The notes beneath the pieces are model-generated. The model searched no databases and was not told the origin of the DNA. It was given only the letters and a program-made list of their open reading frames with translations. The position numbers were made by a program, and so were the translations under genes. Shown here piece by piece: positions 41,069 to 53,979 of a stretch of DNA of 64,000 bases. The stretch's first letter is position 1, and each line of letters opens with the position of its first letter. This DNA is from Mytilus galloprovincialis. Lineage: Eukaryota; Mollusca; Bivalvia; Mytilida; Mytilidae. The stretch covers positions 26,228,524 to 26,292,523 of the forward strand of contig NC_134845.1 in assembly GCF_965363235.1 (NCBI RefSeq). Reading direction: 5' to 3'.

Positions 41069-44000
41069 ATGGCAGAGCAACCACCTTTACCCAAGAGAAT
41101 TGACAGTCTTTCTGAGAAGTTGGTACCACCTATTCCACCAAAGCCAGTCTCCAGATCACCATCAAAGCGGTTGAACAAAATGGCCACTTCTGAAAATCTT
41201 GCTGCTGACTCCGCAATGTCTCAAAATTTTGATGCCAAACATCACTACAAATCTTGTTTTAAAACATTTCAAGAATTTTATAAAAATGGAGATTTGTTTG
41301 ATATAGAATTAAAAGTTGGAGATACCAAATTTAAATGTCATAAAATTGTGATATCATGTGTCAGTGAGTACTTCAGAGTCATGTTCATGTCAGAAATGTC
41401 GGAAAGTCGACAAAAAATTGTCACTATTCATGACATCGAGGAAAGTGCAATGTCAAAACTCATAAATTTTGCATATACTGGAAAAATAACATTTACAATA
41501 GAAACAGTGCAGCCTATTTTGTATGCTGCTTCCATACTGCAGATAAATACTGTTATTGAAGCATGTTGTCAGTTCATGGAGAATCATCTTCACCCTACTA
41601 ATTGTATCGATGTACACAATTTTGCCGAACAGCATAATCACGCAGAACTAATGAAAATGGCTGACCATTACATACTTGACAACTTCAATGATGTTGTTGA
41701 AACTGACGAATTCAAAGATATGTCGTTCAATCATCTTGAATGTCTTGTCAAGTCTCAAGATTTAAATGTTACAGATGAAACACAAGTTTATGAAGCTGTC
41801 CTTAAGTGGGTCAAAGAAGACCCAGAAAGTCGTAGAGATAATATGTCCAAATTGTTATCACATATAAAACTAGCATTGTTAAGTCCAACCTACCTTGTGG
41901 AGAATGTTGCCAGTGAAGAATTAGTGAAGAAAGATTTAGATTGTAGAGATTTACTTGATGATGCTAAATCTTACCAGATGTCCTTGGCCAGCCTGGTATC
42001 CAAGGTCAGACCTTCAGAACAGACCAGACCTAGAAAAAGTTGTGCAGGTATAGTTACATGTTACACACTACATGTATTTCAAACTCTAATTGAAAAATCT
42101 GATATAGATTATAAATGCAGAGATGTAATGGGAATTTTATTTTTTTTTGTAGAAGGGCGTGTTATTTAATAGGAATTTAGTAGGAACTGAGTTGCTTTTT
42201 GAAATGTGAATAACTAATTTTTTGTTTTCTTTCTCCCTAAGCATGTCAAGCTTAATTAAAAAAAGGATTGGCATTGGTTACAATTCCATTATTATTTTCT
42301 GAATATTTATTTAATAAGGTATTAATTTATGTCAATGTATGTACACTTCAACTTTGGAGATTTATATTTCAGGTGTTCTATTTTGTGTTGGTGGCAGAGG
42401 TGCTTCTGGAGATCCATTTAAAAGTATAGAATGTTATGATCCTAGAAATGACAAATGGTTTGGTATCACAGAGATGATGAATAGAAGGAGACATGTGGGT
42501 GTTTGTTGGACAGGAGGTGAAAAGATTTATAGTACCTATATAAGTTATACATACATGTAGCTCTAACTAGATCTGATTCCTTGTAAGATATTGTAAGGGT
42601 TTTACTTTTGGTCTTTTTTGGTTTTATCAGCATTTCAACATTTGATTAAGTTTTAAGTGTTTTAAATATGTGTGCCTCCAGCATCACACTGACATTACTT
42701 GTTCAGATGGAAAACTGGTGCAGTAGATTGGTTTATATTATTATAGTGTTCAGAAATTTGTTATTTACATCATTTTATTCTAAGTTTGATAATATTTGAT
42801 TAAAATTCAAAGTTAAATACTTGGTACTGATTGTATGTCCTATATTCAGCTCTCCTTACCAAAACAGACAGCAATCAAACTATTGGCATCACATTTGTTG
42901 TCCTTTACCTTTACAACAGATCTTCTCTGAACCTGTTGGACCAATTGGAACCAAACTTTACCACACCATTCCTTGCATGATCCTTGGGGTATCTTATTAA
43001 AAAAAACTTTGTCCAATTATATACCACTGCCAACATACATTGTCATCAATGCTAAAAGATAGAACATAGGGGTAACATGCAATTATTGTCTAAAACCTGA
43101 TTACCTCGAAAACCATTATAGATAGGGACAGACAAGTTCACTCTGTCATGTATGTCATTAATCTACACTACACTCCTTAAGCTTGATACTTAGATTAAGT
43201 TGTATATTTTTTTTAACAGAACAACCAATCAATGAATGGCTTTATGTTCTTTTGGCATTCGACACAGTATCAGTGTATGCAAAATTGTTAGATGAGCAAT
43301 ACAAGCTGTTTTAATTTTCTTTCTATCAATTAAAGGTTTCACATTTAATATATATATATATGTGTGTTCAATATTAACATGTGACACTTGTGGCATTCAG
43401 TATATGGGAGAAACAATGGACAAATTTAATATTCAGCTCAATAACCATCGTTCATCGTACAAAACCAACAAAAACTGTCCTCTCACAAGACATCTTCGTT
43501 CAACGAAACATCCTTTTGATAATGTTACTTTCCAAATCATAGACGTCAACACTGAGTGGGACACCACGTCGAGAAGGAGAAGAGAAAACTTTTGGATCCA
43601 CCAACTCCACACTTTAGAACCTGATGGTCTTAACGAAAAAGACGAGAAAAGATACAGGAAAGATAAAGAATAATTTAGTACAAACCATCTTCCTTTTTAT
43701 CCCGTAATATTGGCCAATGGACATTGCTAACTTCAACTACAAATTTTGTATTTTCAAGGCAGCTAAATCCAAGTGCAACATATACATTGAGCTGAAAAAG
43801 TTTCTTATCATCTACATCCGATTTCACCTGGATAGATGCACGCTTGATAAAGCTAGTTGGTCTAGCGAAATATTGCGTTTATTTTCATCATTTTGTAAAT
43901 ATTTTAAACATTCTTATATTTACATACTAAATAGTGTGTTAAAATTACATTGTTAGGCAATCTATAATTTTATTTGTGTAATTGAATTAATCTCTGTACT

Positions 44001-47000
44001 GATTAATCCACACTCCCATGGATTTGTATGTCATGTGCTGCTATTTATAGGCACTTATATGTGTGTGTAGATATAAGATGATGTGGTATGAGTGCCAAGG
44101 AGACAACTGAAAAGTGTGTAAATATATAAATAATAAAAATTATACCATTTTATTGACAGGTTTGTTGTACTCTGTTGGAGGACATGATGGAACTAAACAT
44201 TTGAATACTGGTGAAGTATTTGATCCTAAAACTAACAAATGGTATAATATTGCTGCAATGACTACTCCCAGGTAAGGTTTCTGTGACATAAGAAATTTTT
44301 TTTGGATTTTATTGATGGATTTATACAATAATCATAATAATGTTACAATTACAACAATAAAAAAAGGAAAGGCATCATACAAGAAAATTATTTGTACCGT
44401 TGTCTATTGACTTAAAACTTTGGCAAAGTTTGCCTGTAAAGAAATATAAGAAGACGCCGTATGTGTGCAAAAAAATTACTAGTGTAAAACCATTCAAACA
44501 GGAAAAACAACTGTATCTATTTAAAAAACGAGAAACACTTATGAACCACACCAACAACCACTGAACATCAGGTTCCTGAATTACGACAGGTGCAAACAAA
44601 TACAGCGTGTTTTTCCCAAATTACCAATTAATTATTTCATAAAATAAACATCTGAAAACCATATATGTTAATTTACAAAGCAAAAATATGAATTTGTATT
44701 TATGTCTTTTCTTATTTTCAGACGTGGTATTGCCCTAGCCCCTATGGGAGGAGCTATCTATGCTGTAGGAGGTTTAGATGACACCACATGTTATGACACA
44801 GTAGAGAGATATGATCATGCCTGTGACAAGTGGACATTTGTATGCTCTATGAATGTCAGACGAGGTGGTGTTGGAGTCACATCATTTAATGTTAGTTCTT
44901 TGTACTTGATTGTTGTACTGAACATGCTTGAAATACTTGCCACAGTACGTTAAGCAACCTTCAATAAATCAATCTTTATTATAAATTTACATAAGATTTA
45001 TTTATGAAATTACCTTAATTTATTTCCTATAAATCTGCATTATTTTCAAATAATTGTCATTGGCAGGACTTTTATAGTTTCCATTAAAGTAAGATGATTT
45101 TGAGCTAAACATATTGTATAAGCACATGTATATTGTTGATATACATTCCAAATCTCTTTTCATTGATATTTGTTATTTCTTTATTATCCAAACTACATTG
45201 TACTTCTTATACCCTTGCAAGTAAGTACCCAAGAAACATATAGTTTTACCCTTGTCTATTATTTAATCCAGCTTTCTTTTGTTATTCAGTGTCATCTATA
45301 TGCTGTTGGAGGTAATGATGGTACATCTTCATTGGACAGATGTGAGAAGTATGATCCAATCATGAACAAGTGGAGCAGTATAGCTAACATGGAAAGACCC
45401 AGGGCTGGTGCTGGTCTCTCAGTTCTAGAGGGATATGTTTATGTTGTTGGTTTGTAAATTACTGCAATTTGAACATTTTCCTTTTGATCTATTCTTACTG
45501 CCTCATATTTTTAAGATCTTAGACATGACTTGATACTCGGAAATATAATGGTGTCATGTATCAGTGCAGCGCTGTTAGGTGCTTCAGTCTGTCTGAATCA
45601 ATTTATCAATTAGATGCACGTGACTTCATTCATTCAACAGAACAAATATCCCAACTTTTTGTAGGCATAAAAATAATTTTTTCTCTAACATTTTCATTAT
45701 ATTTACTTCATATTCTCAACCAAAAAATCATATACTTACGACAAATTGCAGATAAAAAAGAATAATGGCATTTTATTTTTTGATACTGTCTTCATCAGCT
45801 CCCATGATATTTTTGCTGAAAATTTCTCAGAAACAAAAATACCATTAAACTACATTTCTTGGCTGATCAAGTTCAAAGGTCTAGTGTGAGATATTGTTAT
45901 CATTTGGTGTTCTTGACCATCTGCCTGTAAACTTATACAACATATATAAATATATTTCATCTCAGAAACTTGAAGACCAATTGAAATCTAAATAGTCTTT
46001 TAGGTTTACACATTAGTTCTTGGTGTAATTTTGCATCAACAAACATGTTGACTTCCATCACAAATAATAGGACCTGGGGGGAAATGCTAGTAATTTTCTC
46101 ATATCTTGGAAATCAAAATAGATAAAAACAATCTGATTGAGGTAAAAAAAAAAATCAAAAAAACAAGATAATGTCTAATCTCTAGTGGTGTCAAAATTGT
46201 AAGACGACCACTATTGAAGTTAACTGTTTTAGGAAAAACAATAATATTTGGTATCTCTTTGAATTGAATATGTACTATTTTTTAGGTGGATTTGATGACA
46301 GCTCCCCTTTGAATACATGTGAACGGTACAACTGTCAAACAAACAAATGGGAGAGGATGGCTGACATGACATGTGCTCGAGGAGGAGTGGGTGTGTCTAC
46401 TATGGCAGGGAAAGTGTTTGCTGTCGGTGGCCATGATGGATTTAATTATCTCAGTTCAGTAGAGGCATATGATCCTATTAAAGATAGGTTTGTAACTTTT
46501 AAACTAAGCAATTTTATCTGTAGTGTTGGATAAAGATATTTCTTTCAAGCCACAATTGTATTCCTATTGTACCTGGATGGGTGTTTACATTTATTATATA
46601 AGACTTATCACTAACTACCAAAATTGTAAGAATCATGTATGGAAGGTCCTTCATGTAAATTAGACAAAAAAGATGATAGCCCATAGTTCACCAAACCAAA
46701 TAGGAAAGAAAGGATTTGGGATATCCATCCAGGACACAAAATCAGTATGTGCACACCAAAAAACACAAAAAGAAATTTACCAAAACTTTTTACTGTCTGA
46801 TTTTTGGCCTGTCTACTAGCAAACAAGCACTTTGTATTTAGACAATGAATCAATTCTTAAAAAAGGTATAATTATATATACATTTTGTACTTCTATATTT
46901 TGTAGTTGGACAACAGTTAGCAATATACAACAGTGCAGGGCTGGAGCAGGATTAGCTTTTAGTGAATGCTCTCCAAATCTATTAATGAACTCTCAAGTCG

Positions 47001-47029
47001 ACACCATAGAGAAGGAACAAGGGTACTAG
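41069..47029 (+). CDS. KLHL8: Kelch-like protein 8 (BTB-BACK-Kelch)
   Basis: Seven coding exons with GT-AG borders that keep frame: 41069-42047, 42373-42516, 44160-44271, 44722-44890, 45290-45449, 46286-46487 and 46906-47029, giving 629 residues (human KLHL8 is about 620). Exon 1 carries a proline-rich leader, BTB (about 66-175) and BACK (about 180-290). Exons 2-7 encode six Kelch blades, each with a VGG and a conserved W: GGRGASGDPF, GGHDGTKHLN, GGLDDTTCYD, GGNDGTSSLD, GGFDDSSPLN and GGHDGFNYLS. GVLFCVGGRG and RRGIALA closely match vertebrate KLHL8 from memory. Family knowledge: KLHL8 and nematode KEL-8 are CUL3 ubiquitin ligase adaptors linked to rapsyn and GLR-1 glutamate receptor turnover; the BTB and 3-box bind CUL3 and the Kelch propeller binds substrate. 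The frame opens at a TTG before the ATG; I chose the ATG at 41069, which begins MAEQPPLPKR. Intron 2 contains a Penelope-like fragment. Confidence 0.93.
42830..43150. repeat. Degenerate mollusc dispersed repeat in KLHL8 intron 2
   Basis: Words CTGAACCTGTTGGACCAATT, GAACCAAACTTTACCAC, CCTTGGGGTATCTTATT and TAGAACATAGGGGTAACATG resemble a repeat often seen in molluscs. Identification is from memory. Confidence 0.35.
43367..44060 (+). mobile_element. Penelope-like element, family C (GIY-YIG end), in KLHL8 intron 2
   Basis: Near-identical to 17040-17830. The GIY-YIG core is readable (GIQYMGETMDKFN, TKHPFDNVTFQI, ENFWIHQL), followed by the same 3' tail ending at GGCACTTATAT. It is 5'-truncated within the nuclease domain and bordered by short TA/TG repeats. 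It is in the same orientation as KLHL8 and ends about 100 bases before exon 3. Compared with the other copy it has fewer internal tail repeats. Confidence 0.8.
44068..44112 (-). repeat. KLHL8: Dispersed repeat E fragment just upstream of KLHL8 exon 3
   Basis: GATGATGTGGTATGAGTGCC and GGAGACAACT are the inverse of the E family 3' part (GTTGTCTCATTGGCAATCAT). It fills the space between the PLE-C copy and the exon 3 acceptor. Confidence 0.5.
44899..44975 (+). repeat. Dispersed repeat F in KLHL8 intron 4
   Basis: GAACATGCTTGAAATA, CTTGCCACAGTACGTTAAGC and AACC match 52420-52485 (GAATATGCATGAAATATTTG, TTAAGCAACCAACAACC). It begins just after the exon 4 donor. Confidence 0.55.
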
Positions 47030-47895
47030 GACATGTTTATTGTATTGAGAGTGATTTATTCTGTGACGCATCTGACTTAAGTTTTAACAAGCTTGCTCTT
47101 TGTTTGAAAACTCAAAGCTTGTTTCTATTTTGAAGCATCTCTATTGTTAAACTGTAATTTGTATGTACTTTTGCATTATTTTCTATTTATGTGGTATTTC
47201 TTTTGAAAGACCAAACTTTACTTACTAACATTGCATATGAAGATTTGTTTTTAATGGGAGAATTTATTGAACATTTTAGATGTATTTGAAAGTCAAATCA
47301 TGTTTGCAAACATTTTTTTCATTGTGAATTGTCATAGGTATTCCAGGAAGTACTGTGGTTATGTATGTATTCGTTCACATGTTAACATTTATTTTCCCCT
47401 ACGCACACAGTCAATGGGGACTTTAGGTTTGCTTTTTGTCTATTCAGTTAACAATACACATACCAACTGGTTTTACATTTCTTATGCATCACTTCTTTGT
47501 TAATTCTTCCTGCTTCACAACTTTAAAATTAGGTTCCTCAAGATCAAGAAATAGTATATGAAGAAAAAGTTTGATTTGTTTAAGTAATTTTTCGGTAACT
47601 ACTGATAAATGGACTTATTTTTTGTCAAATTTATTTCACCTTTGCAATAACAGCAGCAATCACATGTGAGACAATATTATTAGTTGATATCTCAAATGCA
47701 CTCTGCAAAAACAAAATGACTTGAATACAAAGACTATTCAATCAAAATAGGAAATTTTAACACATGTAGTCAGTAACTTTATTGTCCTATCTTGCCAGCT
47801 GTGTATTCTAAGCAGTTTTTTTTTTTTAAATTTGTATTGTACTGTTATTGTTTATGTTTCAATAATTAATAAAGCCAAGTTTAAAAAGTTTGGAA
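47030..47895 (+). other. KLHL8: Probable KLHL8 3' UTR with AATAAA
   Basis: The AT-rich non-coding sequence after the stop contains an AATAAA hexamer at 47868-47873, in a context typical of a polyadenylation signal, giving a 3' UTR of roughly 850 bases. Other distal signals are possible. No other coding potential is seen here. Confidence 0.45.
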
Positions 47896-48892
47896 ATCAT
47901 GCAAAAGGGCTGTCTATATTAAACTCTGGTTACGTGTTCAAACAATCCAAACATTAGTCTTGCTTTTTTTATCTCAAATCTGGTTTCTTTCATGACATCT
48001 GTTTTTTTTTTCCCAAAATAAATCAGTAAATTTACTGAACAATGCACAGAAATAAAAATGACTGCTTATGATTGTTATACTGTCCAGTTTGGTAGTAAAC
48101 TAGAATGTTTTGGTAAATATAAAATTATCATTCTTATCATGTGATTTAAGTTATGATGTCAGAGATTGTCAGTACACATTAAATGTCCTCACCACACAAA
48201 CACAAACTGTTGTTTCAATATTTTGTAGGATTATTTAGCTATTTATTAACCTACGCAGTTTCTTTTCTTACTAAATGAAGTCATTCACAGAATATATACT
48301 TTTAATTGAAAATCACTTTCTTAATTGAAGTTGTCAACAAGATATAAGGTTAAAATAATAAATGAATATTATAAAATGGTGCTATATATATTCATGTAAA
48401 TATTTATAGGCATATTTTTAACAAAAAATATCCATCACACATTGAATAGGTTTTTTTATGAATATTTCATGTTTTTTTCATAAAAAGCTGGACTATGCTT
48501 TCACTAAAAGACAATTTTTTTTACTAACATTTTATGTCACACACAGATTTGGAAAAAAAGGTGGATAGCAAGATGTGTTTTGTGGGCAAAGACTTGATAT
48601 TTTGGATACCTTTTAAATTTACCAAACTAGATAGGCATAATTAAAACTCAATTAATAAAATTATGGCTACATGTATCATCATCAGATGGTTGTGTTGACC
48701 TTATACCTATAGTCTCTAAATTTTAATGAATCTCATATGTATATACAAACATTTGAATAGACTTTTTGTCCATTATCCAATCAAGGATAAAAAATGCGGA
48801 TTATGTTAGTTTACCAGTTTAACTTTTCTTTTACGTTTGTTAATACTGGGCTTTTTTAACTGACAATGCAGTACAATGCAGTATGGCCTTTG

Positions 48893-48985
48893 CTTATTGT
48901 TGAAGGCCTTATAGTGACCTTTGTGTCATTTTGGTCTCTTGAAGAGAGTTGTCTCATTGGAAATCATACCTCATCTTCTTACTTT
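48893..48985 (+). repeat. Dispersed repeat E
   Basis: TTGTTGAAGGCCTTATAGTGACC ends before TTTGTGTCATTTTGGTCTC and GAGAGTTGTCTCATTGGAAA. It retains the 5' GAAGGCC part of the family. Confidence 0.65.
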
Positions 48986-49340
48986 ATACATAGTTAGGTT
49001 ACTTTTTCGAAGTAATTATCTAGCTGTCCACACACTTAAACAATATTTCCTTTTGCTATTAGGGCCTTTCAAAAGAGCTTCAAAAGGAATGCTTCAAAAT
49101 GATTGAAGGTATACATTTTTTATGAGCTTAACTTTACTTATTCTTTACTTAACAGAATGTCAACCTGCTGTTAAAAATTACTAATGCATGTACCTATTTC
49201 TCAGTCTCGTAAAAATATCAGAGAAGTATCTTGTACATTAATATAGTGTGTTATATCCTTTAACTACTTTCAATTCAAATTAGTAAATATGACTCAACAA
49301 ACCTATGGAAATTTGAAAAAAAGGAAATCAACAGTCGTTT

Positions 49341-49500
49341 ATGCATAGGCAGATTCAGGGGGGCAGGTGGCCTGGGACCCCCCTTTTGAGAAAAAATTTG
49401 GTTGCTTATATGGTGAATCATTGAGGCGTGACGGAATCCTTCCTCCTCTTAGGCAGCCAGTGGGCCCCCACTTATGAAAATTTCTGGATCCACCATTGTT
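49341..49500. mobile_element. Small TIR element (GGCGGATCCAGG family), second copy
   Basis: ATAGGCAGATTCAGGGGG, AAAATTTGGTTGCTTATAT, GGCAGCCAGTGGGCCCCCAC and TTTCTGGATCCACCATTG; matches 23645-23811. Confidence 0.6.
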
Positions 49501-52419
49501 ATGGTAGATTCATATTAATTGTAAAGGTAAACAGTAAAGTAAGATGAATTTGAATGAGACACAGTAAAATCCAATAAATTTCAGGTATTTACCATATATA
49601 ATATAGACACGTGAATTTTGATAACACACAAGTTATATTATTTAAGTTAATCAATGTTTATTTTTTTCAGAAAAAAATTGTGAACATTAATTTACATGGA
49701 ATTAAGCATTGTGCTTGGATTTTTCAAAATTTTTAATAATTTTAAGTTTTAAATTTCATTTCAGGTAAATAATCACTATGAAAAACTTTGTTATTTTATA
49801 TGTGCAGGAAGATAACTAACATTATTATATCATTATCTTTAGAAAAACATTAATTGTGCAGTCATTATCTGCATTGTAATTAACATGTGAATGAGATGGT
49901 TTAAAGTAGTATTGTGTAATGCTTGTATGTTTGAATTTTAAATAAGGATTGCACTTCAATCTGACCCTACAGTTGTCTAAACAATATTTTACAGAAATAC
50001 AGGGGTAATAAGTATAGGGTGATTCCAGGAAAAGGTATATGAGGAAGGGGCATTGGAAGGCACTTGAATTATTTTTGTAAAGGTGGGGGCAGTTGACTAA
50101 GTTCGAAATGTGTGGTCATGTATGTGAAGTAATATGCAATTGTATTGATGATGGGCATGAAAAATCCGTATTGTTTTGGACAAATATACCAACTATGATT
50201 TACTTAGCACATTCCATTTGAGTCCAAATCAGTCAATGAATTCGATAGTGTGAATGATGTAAGGGCAATGAATAGAAACATGAAGAATTCTGTTGTTACA
50301 TTCTTGTACATTTTTGTTATTGGTGTTTGTGAAAAAAACATATTTAAACTGAATGAAATATTCATATTTAATTGATCTCAATGATGTGGTATTTAGATAT
50401 TATGTATATGGTGAAGTTAGATATTGTTTGTTTGTAATTTTTCCCATGGCTATGTTTATATTTGAGCAAAAATGACCATTTCAAGAACTCCATAGGAAAA
50501 AAATACAACTAATTTGAAGGAATATTATAGGTATAGTAAGTCATGCATAGTATGAGAAAATACTAGGGAATCATTCATACTTGTACATTTTTGTCATGTA
50601 GTTATATACAATGGAAGTCTTTTGAATAGATTTTAAATCTTCTTCCATCAAAGCCTAAGAAAACATTTGCGAACCTGATATTATCAGTTTCACCAAGGTA
50701 GACAACTTAAATAAAGTAAATATATTATTGAAGATTTATGAAAGTATTGATTTATGATACATGTGGCAATCTTTGTTTCCTTTGATGGTTGTATGTTTAA
50801 ATCTCTGATTTTAAAAATAAGAATTTTCTGAGCTGTCAAGATCAATAGAATATCTAAGTATATTAGAGATACACTATTTTGGTGCAATTACAATTTGAGC
50901 AAGCATATTTTAAAGATGCTTTGAACTTCAAAAGAAAAATACAAAAGATCTTTACATACCATTAAGCCACCCTTGTCCATGGGTTCACATCCTATTAAAC
51001 CCTATTGGACGTATCATTGAATCAACTGAAGGCATAAGCAATCAAGGTTATATGTTGTTCACATAGTATACTATAGGGCTTAAATTTTACTTAATATAAA
51101 TAAAATGTACCCAGTATGTAAAATGCATCTAAACTTTGGAAAACGTAATCTCTCTTTTTACCTGTATTTTTTCGACAGGTAAGAAATGTTTTAATAACTG
51201 AGAGATTCCTTAAAAGAGAGTAACAATGACTATGTATTTAGAAGAGAAAAAAAAATCAATATCTCAAAAAAAAGTTTAAAAAAAAACCACCATATACTTT
51301 ATTCTTCCTTATTTCCTCCATTACACAGGATTTCCTCAGCTTTACATAATTCAAATATTATAATGTCATGAATATCAATTATGGGAAGAACCTGATATTG
51401 GAATCTGAATTTCTGACTAAGATATGAATCTGGGTTAAAAAAAAAAAGATGGCATAAAACAATAACAACTGGACTTTTTCATCATTTTTAATTTCTTTCA
51501 TTTTTGTCAAAAATTCATTGAATTATCCTTGTTGCTTGATGAGGAGAATACATATTCACAAATTTCACCAGGAATTGTGAATTAAATAACTATTTTATAA
51601 ATTGTTATGGTTGTGATTTTATTGTATGTTTGTAAGTTGATTGAGATATGTATTTATTTATTTTGTGATATGTGCAATATTTTACATTGTATTTTGATTT
51701 TGTATACAAGCATGAGTTGTAACATAGTTCTTGTAATAAATATTTCATTCATTGAGATGTGTATGCATTTTATTTTCCAATTATTAAGCCTTTTAAGAGG
51801 ATATTAACTACTGCTAAAGTTGTATCTTGTGCAACTTTGATAAATATGAACAAAGCAAATGAATGTTAGAAATAATGAGTTCATATTACGACTTTCTCAA
51901 ATTTTCCATTGATATTTGATTTGTGATAATTTCTAAAGATTGAACCTTTCTTGTGATAATTTCCATATCATGCTTCATGAGTAAAATGAGATTTTCTCTG
52001 ACAGTCCAAAAGAAAGAGAATATATGATATTTTTCTTCCTTATTAACGTTGGATGATGGTGACAAACAAATCTAAAACAATGATCTTCAAACTTGAGGAT
52101 GTTTCTCCCTCTTTTTTGAAGAACCATCAATAACCTTTAATTATTTCTGAGAATTATTATACAAGATCTCTAAAAATGCATGTAACATGGTATATTCTTG
52201 TCCTCAGCCCATTCAAATTCCCTTTTCAGGACACAAATTTAGACAGCTCTAGTGTCCTTTATTCAATCCTCACCATATTTTAATGTAGGGTTCCACATTC
52301 AATTTATTTCTGTCCCTATCCAATATACCCTCATTTTCCAGTGGCAGCCGAAATTTCCCCGACCATCATCCCTTATGGCCTCTATTATGACAAGACCTAC
52401 CTATTGTGTTTATTGTATA

Positions 52420-52485
52420 CTTGTTCTTGTCCTGAATATGCATGAAATATTTGCCACTGAACATTAAGCAACCAACAACCAATCA
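52420..52485 (+). repeat. Dispersed repeat F
   Basis: Second copy of the element in KLHL8 intron 4. Confidence 0.5.
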
Positions 52486-53979
52486 ATTTATTTTCTAAAT
52501 TGACAATACATTTTATATTCAAATCAGATGTTAAAAGAATTATGGGACTTTTTAAAATTATCTTCGACTACAAAATTTAATATGTCTCATGAGGAATCAA
52601 TAATACTTTCACAAAAACCTTTTTGACAGAATGTAAGGCAAGTTCCCTTTCGATTTTGCTGAATGGTCTTTCAATATTTATCAGATTTTAATGCACATTT
52701 GGCAATGTTTCATATGTCTGATGATAATTCTAGATGGCTTTCACCAAATCAGTAGACTTTTCAGACTATGTCACCACATGCACTAATAAATTTCAGCTCT
52801 GTTTTGATTTTGACATTTTTCAGATGAGTTCCACAAGAGTTATGGGAATTTTTTTTTAATTTTAGCCTGAAGTAGAATTTCTCTCATCTAGGGGATAGGT
52901 AGCTGTGTTTATTAGTGAATCACTGAAATATAGTTTCCAATTCTTCTCTGGTCTATGAAACTATTTACAAACGAGCCATGAAAAAATGCAGATAAATTTA
53001 TGATCAACAATAGATTTCTAATAAAAAAAAGAATTGAGTATGCTTAAATGAAACTATTTCAAATTTTAAAAAGATGTTAAAAACTACTACCACAGTTTGA
53101 TTTATCACATTTAAAAGTTATCTCCCTTAATTTGGAAAATAGTGAAAATTGAGATATCTATCCAAAATGTTAGGTATGGTTTTATAAATGGCTTGACAAA
53201 TTACTAGATGCCAGACAACACTTGTTTATGTGCAAAATTCACATATGATATATGAGAGTATACATTTTCAAGTTTTTTAAAACACATTTTCCTATACGAG
53301 GTGTATGCCCACAAAATATGCGTGAAAAAAAAGAAGAAAAAAGGTTTCTTCTATTTATTGGAGAAGGGGGACATAATGTTCTAGTATCATTCCTTTGTCT
53401 TAATCTGCTATATCATGTACACTCTTTTATATCTACTTTGACTTGTCTCATGATGTATGATGTTTTGTATGGGAGTGAATTACTATAGCGCTATAGGATG
53501 ATCTGAAGTGTCAATAGAACCTGCACGTGACCTTGATCGTTGACCTCATGCAAATGTTTTTTATGGCTTAATTCCTTTATTGCACTTGCTCGTTTGTTCA
53601 TAAGGGCAATATATCACCACTCATTCAATAATTTGTTGGGAAATTTAAAACACTGTTCAGTTTTTACTCCTCAACTATATATTTTATTTGTAGTCATATG
53701 AAGACCATTCTAGTGCACTGCTGTTAGTTCTGTGCAATTTTTCACTGTACAGCTCATACCATATATGCATATGAAGTTTGCTATATATCTTCTTTATCGA
53801 CATATGAAAATACCGTTCAATTGCACCATAAGTATTGTACCCGAGGGCTATGCCCTGTTTTCATATGTTGAGTGTAAATTTTCTCAAAACCGTTTCAGAA
53901 CCGCACTCCTACAGTTGTATATACATATAATTTACTAAGCGCTATATTTCGCCATAGGTGTTGTTTTTTCAGCTCATGT

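Larger units (their letters stand above)
47896..53970. other. Long non-coding stretch downstream of KLHL8
   Basis: No gene recognised on either strand. It contains repeat E (48893-48985), a small TIR element (49341-49500) and repeat F (52420-52485). Short frames (for example 48921-49106, 51607-51807, 53252-53488, 53732-53938) have no family signature. Confidence 0.45.

Noticed and set aside
40936-41187. Minus-strand 83-codon frame across KLHL8 exon 1
   Set aside because: Antisense shadow of the conserved coding exon and its 5' UTR.
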